From: an uncultured Acetatifactor sp.
GTDB lineage: Bacteria; Bacillota; Clostridia; Lachnospirales; Lachnospiraceae
DNA: 10,228 nt
NCBI GenBank assembly: GCA_948896875.1
Contig: CAQUWW010000022.1
Span: forward strand, 15,298 to 25,525
Reading direction: 5' to 3'
Position 1 is the stretch's first letter. Each line of letters starts with the position of its first letter. Position numbers and translations under genes: made by a program. Below the pieces are notes generated by a model. The model searched no databases. It was not told where the DNA came from and was given only the letters and a program-made list of their open reading frames with translations. Positions 1 through 5,421 of the stretch are shown here, piece by piece.

Positions 1-25
1 CCCGCATATCCGACAGTACTTTTCC

Positions 26-670
26 TTACTCCTCCCGTTCCCGAATAATCGAGAGAATCTCCTCGTTCAATTTTAACATTCTGGCATCCAGATCTGTCAC
101 CATCTTAGCACACTCCACCAGCTCACTCTTGATATCCTCCGGTGCGTCTCCCTCAAATTTATAATGAATCTTGTGCTCCAGACTGGCCCAGAAATCCATG
201 GCAACCGTCCTGATCTGTATCTCTACCTTCGCATCCACTGTTCTGTCAGATAAATACACAGGTATCGTGACAATCATATGATAACTTTTATAGCCGCTGA
301 TCTTCGGAAAGGTAATATAATCCTTCACCGCGACCACATTGATATCCCGCTGTTCACTGATCATATCCGCAATCCGGTAAATATCCGAAGTAAAAGAGCA
401 TATGATACGAATTCCTGCAATATCATTCACGTATTTCAGCATATTATTGATGGTGGATTCACGTCCATCCTTTTTCAGCTTCTTTACGATACTTTCAGGA
501 GTTTTGATACGGGATTTGATATGTTCGATCGGATTATACTGATGCACATGCTGAAATTCATCATTCAGTATCTCCATCCTGGTTTCAATCATTTTCAATG
601 CCGCATTATAGATAAGGATAGCCTCTTCCCATGTATCAATTCCTTCTCCATTGCCTTCCTTCAGTTCCAT
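26..670 (-). CDS. Small alarmone synthetase, (p)ppGpp synthetase of the RelQ/SasB type
   Basis: Cytoplasmic GTP pyrophosphokinase that moves pyrophosphate from ATP to GDP or GTP to make the stringent-response alarmone. The 214-residue product is a lone RelA/SpoT synthetase domain with no HD hydrolase, TGS or ACT domain, which is the size of the small alarmone synthetases. Visible motifs: HIKSRIKTPESIVKKL at about 50-65, NDIAGIRI at 82-89 with the metal-binding Asp83, a GYKSYH substrate loop at 126-131, and VEIQIRT at 149-155 with catalytic Glu150. The 67-residue spacing from Asp to Glu equals that of B. subtilis RelQ (D72, E139, as I recall). A C-terminal helix follows, as in the RelQ tetramer. 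I chose ATG 670 over the in-frame ATG at 706 because AAGGAG lies 5 bases upstream of 670, while 706 has no usable site. It diverges from the 976 gene. Confidence 0.93.
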   Translation of the reverse strand: MELKEGNGEGIDTWEEAILIYNAALKMIETRMEILNDEFQHVHQYNPIEHIKSRIKTPESIVKKLKKDGRESTINNMLKYVNDIAGIRIICSFTSDIYRIADMISEQRDINVVAVKDYITFPKISGYKSYHMIVTIPVYLSDRTVDAKVEIQIRTVAMDFWASLEHKIHYKFEGDAPEDIKSELVECAKMVTDLDARMLKLNEEILSIIREREE

Positions 671-675
671 GTTAA

Positions 676-681
676 CTCCTT
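676..681 (-). promoter_or_regulatory. Ribosome binding site fixing the alarmone synthetase start
   Basis: AAGGAG on the minus strand, 5 bases before ATG 670. No comparable site precedes the in-frame ATG at 706, so the 12-residue longer reading is probably untranslated leader. Confidence 0.7.
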
Positions 682-768
682 CAATCGGGTTCGTCAGTAT
701 TTTCATCAGGATTCACACCCATGACTGTCTGTGGTCTTTCCCAGCCACATTTTTGCCTGAATAAAATC

Positions 769-777
769 ATTATATCA
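769..777 (-). promoter_or_regulatory. Extended -10 promoter for the alarmone synthetase
   Basis: The minus strand reads TGATATAAT, a perfect TATAAT -10 hexamer with a TG dinucleotide one base upstream (extended -10). The expected -35 position holds only TACATT, so the extended element would compensate. Initiation would fall near 762 and give a leader of about 90 bases before ATG 670. Assigned by motif only. Confidence 0.55.
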
Positions 778-879
778 TGAATCAATCTAAAAATGTACCT
801 TTTCATAAAAAAATATGGATTTTGTGCTCCAAATCCAGTACTATGTCAGTATACATCTGCCGAACTATGGGTGTAAAAA

Positions 880-924
880 GTGCCTTTGGCACCGTTCTGA
901 TTCCATGTCCGTCTGGCGACGGAC
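880..924. other. Pair of short hairpins, possible RNA element or minus-strand terminator
   Basis: Two perfect inverted repeats lie 14 bases apart. Positions 880-892 form GTGCC-TTT-GGCAC (5 bp, 3-base loop). Positions 907-924 form GTCCGTC-TGGC-GACGGAC (7 bp, 4-base loop). Read on the minus strand, the 7-bp hairpin comes first and the 5-bp hairpin is followed at once by TTTTT, which resembles a weak intrinsic terminator. Read on the plus strand, both would sit in the 5' leader of the 976 gene, about 50-95 bases before its start. It matches no riboswitch or RNA family I can name. Confidence 0.4.
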
Positions 925-960
925 TTTCCTGTAATGTAAACAATAGCTGTTATCATGAAT

Positions 961-967
961 AAGGAGG
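961..967 (+). promoter_or_regulatory. Ribosome binding site fixing the start of the 88-residue protein
   Basis: AAGGAGG, a full-strength Shine-Dalgarno sequence, ends 8 bases before ATG 976. It lies inside the reading frame that would begin at ATG 955, so 955 is very unlikely to be the start. Confidence 0.8.
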
Positions 968-975
968 CAAAGGAT

Positions 976-1242
976 ATGTTTCGTTTATGGGCAAGAACCT
1001 TCAAAGACAATCACCTGCTCCAGGATACCTGTATTGAAGACGGAAGTTCCGACACCAGAACACACAAAGTTTTTCGTGCGCTGGAAGAAATATGCTGTCA
1101 ATTTGATCTGGGAAACCCTATCTGGCTGGACAAAACCATTTCAGACTTCAAACGCCACAGTAAGGCCCGTTTTACACAGGACAATTTTATAGAGAGCATT
1201 GAATTTGATTACCTGGAAATTCAAGTAATTGAGGAAGATTAG
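976..1242 (+). CDS. Conserved small protein of unknown function
   Basis: An 88-residue protein, probably cytoplasmic: it has no signal peptide, no membrane segment and an acidic C-terminus (EIQVIEED). It is rich in aromatic and charged residues. I recall very similar short proteins in many Lachnospiraceae genomes, annotated only as hypothetical, with the conserved opening MFRLWARTFKDNHLL and the middle SSDTRTHKVFRALEE; no domain or role is known to me. I chose ATG 976 because AAGGAGG sits 8 bases upstream; the in-frame ATG at 955 would add seven residues encoded by the Shine-Dalgarno region itself. It stands alone: the gene to its left is divergent, and a new strong promoter begins three bases after its stop. 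Two hairpins in its upstream region may affect expression. Coding status is likely; function is not inferred. Confidence 0.8.
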   Translation: MFRLWARTFKDNHLLQDTCIEDGSSDTRTHKVFRALEEICCQFDLGNPIWLDKTISDFKRHSKARFTQDNFIESIEFDYLEIQVIEED

Positions 1243-1244
1243 TA

Positions 1245-1273
1245 TTGACATTTCTCCTGTTCAGGTATACTAT
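1245..1273 (+). promoter_or_regulatory. Strong sigma-A promoter for the hemolysin III gene
   Basis: TTGACA at 1245-1250 and TACTAT at 1268-1273 are separated by exactly 17 bases, giving a consensus -35 and a good -10. Transcription should start near 1280, leaving a leader of about 190 bases before ATG 1472. The promoter begins three bases after the stop of the upstream gene, so the hemolysin III gene is probably a separate transcription unit. Confidence 0.75.
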
Positions 1274-1279
1274 CGTTAT

Positions 1280-1314
1280 ATACAATACATAGTTTTAATA
1301 ACTACGTATTGTAT
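1280..1314. repeat. Near-perfect palindrome at the predicted transcription start (possible operator)
   Basis: Fifteen-base arms, ATACAATACATAGTT at 1280-1294 and AACTACGTATTGTAT at 1300-1314, are complementary except for one A/C pair (1289/1305) and are separated by five bases. The palindrome starts at the predicted +1 of the TTGACA/TACTAT promoter. It is AT-rich with no following T-tract, so it does not look like a terminator. The placement fits a repressor operator for a dimeric regulator, but I cannot name the family. As RNA it would form a 5'-end hairpin that could stabilise the transcript. Confidence 0.65.
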
Positions 1315-1381
1315 GTGTTAACATTTTCCAATAGTTTTGAATATCATATTTTATGGCTGTGATAAATATAAGCGGCAGCAC

Positions 1382-1407
1382 AAATACTATAGGAAAATAC
1401 TACAGGA
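1382..1407 (+). repeat. 13-bp tandem direct repeat in the hemolysin III leader
   Basis: AAATACTATAGGA (1382-1394) is followed directly by AAATACTACAGGA (1395-1407); 12 of 13 bases match. The repeat lies between a possible second promoter (TTGAAT at 1337-1342, extended -10 TGTGATAAA at 1358-1366) and the start codon. It could be two regulator half-sites or a simple duplication. Confidence 0.55.
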
Positions 1408-1421
1408 TAGTAAATAGAACA

Positions 1422-1447
1422 GTATCTGTGTACTTAAGGGCAGATAC
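1422..1447 (+). other. 7-bp stem-loop just upstream of the hemolysin III ribosome binding site
   Basis: GTATCTG at 1422-1428 pairs perfectly with CAGATAC at 1441-1447 across a 12-base loop. The stem ends 11 bases before AGGAGG (1459-1464). It does not itself mask the ribosome binding site, so a regulatory role is only possible. Confidence 0.35.
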
Positions 1448-1471
1448 GAAACTGGAATAGGAGGTATCCCT

Positions 1472-2122
1472 ATGCAGATAACAATTAGAGAACCCGGGAG
1501 CGCAATTACTCATTTTATCGGTATGATGATGGCTTTGTTCGCATCAGTTCCGTTGCTGGTCAAGGCAGGCGTTTCCTCCGGCGGGAAGCATTTTATCGCC
1601 ATGGCCATATTTATGGCAAGTATGATCCTTCTCTATGGAGCCAGCACCGCCTATCACTCTGTGACTCTTACCGGAAAATACCTGCGTATCTTTCGCAAAC
1701 TGGACCATATCATGATCTTCGTCCTGATCGCCGGCTCTTATACGCCGGTATGTCTGATTGTGCTTGGCGGAGATCTTGGCTACACTTTGCTGGCTCTTGT
1801 GTGGGGCATCGCACTGGCCGGTATTCTGCTCAAGGCAGTCTGGATCACCTGCCCCAAGTGGGTCTCTTCCATTATTTATATTGCCATGGGCTGGGTATGT
1901 GTACTGGTGTTCGGTCAATTGTTCGACACCCTTTCCGCCGCTGCATTCCTCTGGCTTCTGGCCGGTGGAATCATCTACACGATAGGCGGTGTGGTCTACG
2001 CGTTAAAGCTTCCTATCTTTAATTCCAGGCACAAAGAATTCGGCTCTCACGAAATATTTCATCTCTTTGTTATGGCGGGAAGCGTATGTCACTTTATCTT
2101 TATGTATTCTTATGTGGCCTGA
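1472..2122 (+). CDS. Hemolysin III / PAQR-family integral membrane protein
   Basis: A 216-residue, very hydrophobic protein with about seven membrane segments, the size and pattern of bacterial hemolysin III (YqfA/PAQR, relatives of the adiponectin and progestin receptors). The family's zinc-site residues are present: His62 in the AYHS motif of the second membrane segment, and the HxxxH pair His193/His197 in SHEIFHLF near the end. Also seen are EPGSAITH at 7-14, KLDH at 76-79 and GSYTP at 88-92. The real biochemical role in bacteria is unclear; the hemolysin name comes from expression of a Bacillus cereus protein, and a hydrolase or membrane-homeostasis role has been proposed for the family. 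ATG 1472 has AGGAGG seven bases upstream. It is controlled from a strong promoter with an overlapping palindrome and a 190-base leader, and ends before a long hairpin terminator. Confidence 0.92.
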   Translation: MQITIREPGSAITHFIGMMMALFASVPLLVKAGVSSGGKHFIAMAIFMASMILLYGASTAYHSVTLTGKYLRIFRKLDHIMIFVLIAGSYTPVCLIVLGGDLGYTLLALVWGIALAGILLKAVWITCPKWVSSIIYIAMGWVCVLVFGQLFDTLSAAAFLWLLAGGIIYTIGGVVYALKLPIFNSRHKEFGSHEIFHLFVMAGSVCHFIFMYSYVA

Positions 2123-2151
2123 CGCGGCAATTCTGTGACAGATATTCCCTC

Positions 2152-2209
2152 AAAAGATGCCGTATACACATCGGGGCGTCAACGCCTCCTTGTGCATACG
2201 GCATCTTTT
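2152..2209. terminator. Bidirectional intrinsic terminator between hemolysin III and galE
   Basis: An 18-pair stem with one A/C mismatch: left arm 2152-2170, right arm 2191-2209, containing AAAAGATGCCGTAT and ATACGGCATCTTTT. The intervening bases form a further GC stem (GGCGT/ACGCC, 2175-2186). The plus strand ends in TTTTT and the minus strand in TTTT, so it can stop both converging transcripts. Confidence 0.88.
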
Positions 2210-2272
2210 TGCATACGGGATTATTACTGTGCCCAACCGTACAATTCTCTGTTCTTCCAGGGATCTCCCTGT

Positions 2273-3289
2273 TTACGCTTCATATCCGTTGGGATTGTTT
2301 TTCTGCCATCTCCAGGAGTCCTCGCACATTTCCCGAATCCCATACTGAGCCTCCCAGCCCAGCTCCTTTTTGGCAAGACCTGCGTCCGCATAGCAGGTTG
2401 CTATGTCGCCTGCACGTCTGGGTTTGATGACATAGGGAATCTTTACCCCTGTGGCCTCCTCAAAGTTCCTGACAATGTCCAGTACGCTGTAGCCGACACC
2501 GGTACCCAGATTATAAATCTTCAGCCCTGCCTTCTCCTGGATTTTCTTCAATGCTTTCACATGGCCTATTGCCAGATCCACCACGTGAATATAATCCCTC
2601 ACTCCGGTTCCGTCAGGAGTATCATAATCATTGCCGAACACACCCAGCTGCGGCAGCTTTCCAACGGCCACCTGCGTGATATAGGGCATCAGATTGTTCG
2701 GAATTCCATTGGGATTTTCTCCGATGGTTCCGCTTTTATGCGCTCCGATGGGATTGAAATAACGCAGCAGAATCACATTCCACTCCGTATCAGCCTTCTG
2801 AATATCGGAAAGAATCTGTTCCAGCATGGATTTGGTCCAGCCGTAAGGATTGGTGCACTGTCCTTTTGGGCATTCCTCCGTGATGGGAATTATCGCCGGA
2901 TTGCCATAAACAGTAGCACTGGAGGAAAAGATAATGTTCTTTACCCCGTGGGTCCTCATCACGTCCACCAGCGTCAGTGTACCTGCAATATTGTTCTCAT
3001 AGTATTCCCAGGGCTTCTGTACGGATTCGCCCACAGCCTTCAACCCTGCAAAATGAATTACCGCGTCTATCTCTTCTTTGGAAAAAATGTCTTCCAGAGC
3101 CTTCCGATCCAGGATGTCCGCTTTATAAAAAGGAACCTTTTTCCCGGTAATCGCCTCCACACGCTGTAAAGATTTCTCACTGGAATTACACAAATTATCA
3201 ACTACTACCACATCGTAACCTGCCTGCTGCAGCTCTACCACTGTATGGCTGCCGATAAATCCGGCGCCGCCTGTGACCAGAATCTTCAT
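2273..3289 (-). CDS. galE: UDP-glucose 4-epimerase
   Basis: Cytoplasmic NAD-dependent epimerase of the short-chain dehydrogenase family that interconverts UDP-glucose and UDP-galactose (Leloir pathway, cell-surface sugar supply). At 338 residues it is the length of E. coli GalE and keeps its numbering: NAD loop GGAGFIG at 7-13, Ser124 in FSSSATVYG, and Tyr149/Lys153 in YGWTK. The residue matching the substrate gatekeeper Tyr299 of E. coli is Cys299 here (followed by Tyr300). This is the human-type state, reported to admit N-acetylated substrates, so UDP-GlcNAc/GalNAc epimerisation is possible. The start at 3289 follows a purine-rich GAGGGAG site. It lies 181 bases after the MBL gene on the same strand, with a weak candidate promoter in the gap (TTGAAG, 17 bases, TATCCT), so it may have its own transcript. 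A hairpin terminator follows. Confidence 0.96.
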   Translation of the reverse strand: MKILVTGGAGFIGSHTVVELQQAGYDVVVVDNLCNSSEKSLQRVEAITGKKVPFYKADILDRKALEDIFSKEEIDAVIHFAGLKAVGESVQKPWEYYENNIAGTLTLVDVMRTHGVKNIIFSSSATVYGNPAIIPITEECPKGQCTNPYGWTKSMLEQILSDIQKADTEWNVILLRYFNPIGAHKSGTIGENPNGIPNNLMPYITQVAVGKLPQLGVFGNDYDTPDGTGVRDYIHVVDLAIGHVKALKKIQEKAGLKIYNLGTGVGYSVLDIVRNFEEATGVKIPYVIKPRRAGDIATCYADAGLAKKELGWEAQYGIREMCEDSWRWQKNNPNGYEA

Positions 3290-3470
3290 CGCTCCCTCTT
3301 TTCCGCACGTTGTCCGGAATCTTCCCTTCCTGCCGCGCTTATTATGATATGTTTTCTTTACAATCTCAGGATACTGGATTCTTCCGAATTCTTCAATACT
3401 TATATGTTACAGAAAACTGCCGAAATGTTAACTGCCATTACTGTTCACCCGGTGCTGCCGCGAGACATTT

Positions 3471-4307
3471 TTACGCGTTTTTTGCACACAAATAGATTTC
3501 CTCCCCGCTGTGTACATAGCGAAGCTTCTCTCCCATCACTTCTTTCAATATTTGAAAAGGAAGCTCTCCCGTGCAATGCCCGGTGTAAAATCCGGTATTC
3601 CTCTTTTGCAGTTCCCTGCCGGTCTCTCTGATCACTTCCAAATCCTCCGGCCCATATTCCTGCTTTCTGCTCATATGAAATCCGCTGATTACCACATCCG
3701 GATCCCCTCCATATATTTCCACATACCTGTCCAGAATATTCAAAATACCGTTATGAGCGCAGCCGGATATCAGCACCCTTCGATTGTCCTCCTCCAGCAC
3801 CACATACTGCTCGTGAAGGAATTCGTCCTGTTCCAATATTCCATTCCTTTTTACCATCAGCTCTCGATTGCCGGAAGGCCACAGCCGCCTTCCGGTCACG
3901 TGGCCAAAGAGAAAAATTCCTTCCTCTATCTCCCGGTCTCCGTCCACCCATTCCACCTGGGGCAGCTGCCTTATCCGCGGGTCCATGCCGATGTATTTTT
4001 CCATTGCCGCATTTTTATGATAGTATTCCTCTCCTGCCAGAGACTGTATCCATATCCTTGCCGACGGGTTAAGCTCAGCGAAAGCCAGCACGCCTCCCGC
4101 ATGGTCATAATGCCCGTGGCTGATCACCACGGTATCCACCTTCTTCAAGTCAAGACCCAGCTTTTCCGCATTGGCGATAAACGCTTCGGATGCGCCTGTA
4201 TCTACCAGGAGTGTGTGATTTCCCATCTCCACATAAAAGCTGAGACCATGCTCGCACAGGCACCCTTCCGCGCCATGGGTATTCTCTATCAGATTGATGA
4301 TTCTCAT
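3471..4307 (-). CDS. MBL-fold metallo-hydrolase (COG1237-like)
   Basis: A 278-residue cytoplasmic metallo-beta-lactamase-fold enzyme without a signal peptide. Metal-binding signature: HGHYDH at 64-69 (His64, His66, Asp68, His69), plus Asp36 in LVDTG, His185 in SGCAHNG, His211 in SGFHMS and His244 in TGHCTG. The SGCAH...GFH...TGHC pattern is that of COG1237, whose archaeal member is named 7,8-dihydropterin-6-yl-methyl-aminobenzene ribofuranose phosphate synthase; in gut Firmicutes the substrate is unknown, so I do not assign that reaction. ATG 4307 follows the stop of the AraC-type gene by a single base, and its GGAGG ribosome binding site lies inside that gene's last codons, so the two are translationally coupled. 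This suggests the enzyme works on, or makes, something related to the regulator's ligand. Confidence 0.9.
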   Translation of the reverse strand: MRIINLIENTHGAEGCLCEHGLSFYVEMGNHTLLVDTGASEAFIANAEKLGLDLKKVDTVVISHGHYDHAGGVLAFAELNPSARIWIQSLAGEEYYHKNAAMEKYIGMDPRIRQLPQVEWVDGDREIEEGIFLFGHVTGRRLWPSGNRELMVKRNGILEQDEFLHEQYVVLEEDNRRVLISGCAHNGILNILDRYVEIYGGDPDVVISGFHMSRKQEYGPEDLEVIRETGRELQKRNTGFYTGHCTGELPFQILKEVMGEKLRYVHSGEEIYLCAKNA

Positions 4308-4308
4308 T

Positions 4309-5277
4309 TTATTTCCTCCGCACCGGCCTCACATACTTCCAGAATCTCTTCGGGTCATGATAAAGATACATGATCCGGCCGGGAGAATAATCCAAGCAAT
4401 AATCGGTTTCCGTATAATCGAATTCTGCCATCGCCTTCTCAATCATTTCCTCCACGGTTCGATTTTCCTGCTCATAGTCAAAGGGACCATGCTCGAACAC
4501 AATGTATTCGGCCTCCGGCACATCCATCAGAATCATCTGCGGCGGCACCTCTCCGCTGTAGTCCGCCGGAAGGCGCACCCCATAGCATTCCGCCAGAGGA
4601 TATCCCCAGCTACAGACTCTGCCCTTCGGGTCGCTTAAGTATGCCATAAGCTGGCCGCTGCCGCTGTTGGATTCGATGCCTCCCTCGTCATCCAGCTTTC
4701 CTTTGATGCTGTCCAGCAGACCACAGATTGTCTCACAGTCCTGTCCCGGAATCCGGCTCTGCTTCTCCCAGAAATCCCAGTACCCCACACTTTCATAATT
4801 CCTGATATGCAGGAATTTGTGGGCGGGAATTGTCACACAATACGTCTTAACACCTTCTGTCGATTTCACCATGCCAATCTCTCCTAATCCAAAAAAGTAG
4901 CGGTCGAAGGGGGTAAGCTTTGTGCGAAGGACAACAGGCACCGGTTTCTTCCGGTATTCCCCGGGCGCAATTCCGTATGCCGCCCGAAATGCACGGGTAA
5001 AGGCTTCATGGGACGAGAATCCGTAATCAAATGCGATATCCAGAAAATTCCGGTCACTGTCCCGCACCTCTTTCAGCGCAAAAGCAAGCTTTCGATACCG
5101 CAGATAATCTCTGAGCGTCATGCCGGAGATTTCCCGGAACTTCCTTGTGACATAGAATTCCGAATACCCCATTCTCCGGGCGAGACGTTCCAGCGTCAGT
5201 GCCTCGTCATCGCGGTTCATGATACATCTGTCAATCTCGTCTACCATCATCCGAATCTGCTCATGCCATTCGTACAT
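4309..5277 (-). CDS. AraC-family regulator with C-terminal effector-binding (GyrI-like) domain
   Basis: A transcription factor of about 322 residues. The N-terminal 110 residues form the AraC DNA-binding domain: first helix-turn-helix about 28-48 (LTLERLARRMGYSEFYVTRK), second about 77-97 (NFLDIAFDYGFSSHEAFTRA), closing with the family's APGEYRK. Residues about 143-320 resemble the Rob/GyrI-like small-molecule-binding domain; thus the DNA-binding part comes first, as in Rob, and not last as in sugar-sensing AraC. I prefer ATG 5277 (MYEWHEQI), the usual beginning of the domain, with GAGGGA upstream. An in-frame ATG at 5346 adds 23 unlikely residues, although AGGAG lies 9 bases before it. A TATACT at 5310-5315 is a possible -10 that would also favour 5277, but its -35 is poor. 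The gene lies 144 bases after the esterase and is coupled to the MBL enzyme. Confidence 0.9.
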   Translation of the reverse strand: MYEWHEQIRMMVDEIDRCIMNRDDEALTLERLARRMGYSEFYVTRKFREISGMTLRDYLRYRKLAFALKEVRDSDRNFLDIAFDYGFSSHEAFTRAFRAAYGIAPGEYRKKPVPVVLRTKLTPFDRYFFGLGEIGMVKSTEGVKTYCVTIPAHKFLHIRNYESVGYWDFWEKQSRIPGQDCETICGLLDSIKGKLDDEGGIESNSGSGQLMAYLSDPKGRVCSWGYPLAECYGVRLPADYSGEVPPQMILMDVPEAEYIVFEHGPFDYEQENRTVEEMIEKAMAEFDYTETDYCLDYSPGRIMYLYHDPKRFWKYVRPVRRK

Positions 5278-5421
5278 CTGCTTTCCCTCGTTTCGACCAC
5301 CCTGAAAATAGTATAATGCCGGCGAAACCGGACCGCTTGATTTCATTTGCGGTTTCTCCTGGCCTGAAGGTTGCCCGGAGTGACAGGACAGGGTACCACT
5401 CCCTTTTTCGCGCCGTACACC

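Larger units (their letters stand above)
671..975. other. Divergent intergenic region with two hairpins
   Basis: A 305-base AT-rich stretch between the alarmone synthetase (minus) and the 88-residue gene (plus). It holds the extended -10 promoter at 769-777, two compact hairpins at 880-892 and 907-924, and the ribosome binding site of the plus-strand gene. I see no convincing plus-strand promoter; the best guess is TACTAT at 839-844 with a poor -35. A 61-codon plus-strand ORF at 777-962 has no ribosome binding site and no recognisable protein character. Confidence 0.6.

Noticed and set aside
777..962. 61-codon plus-strand ORF in the relQ-type/88-residue intergenic region
   Set aside because: No ribosome binding site, composition unlike protein, and it runs through the hairpins and into the next gene's upstream region.
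1280..1471. Possible known riboswitch in the hemolysin III leader
   Set aside because: No conserved core of a riboswitch class that I can recognise was found, and there is no terminator or obvious anti-ribosome-binding-site switch.
2135..3169. 344-codon plus-strand ORF
   Set aside because: It runs through the terminator and antisense to galE; the galE frame has all catalytic residues.
5377..5408. GGAGTG/CACTCC hairpin followed by CTTTTT on the plus strand, between esterase and AraC genes
   Set aside because: The T-tract is on the plus strand and no plus-strand gene precedes it. For the minus-strand operon it is not oriented as a terminator, and the stem is only 6 bp with a 14-base loop.
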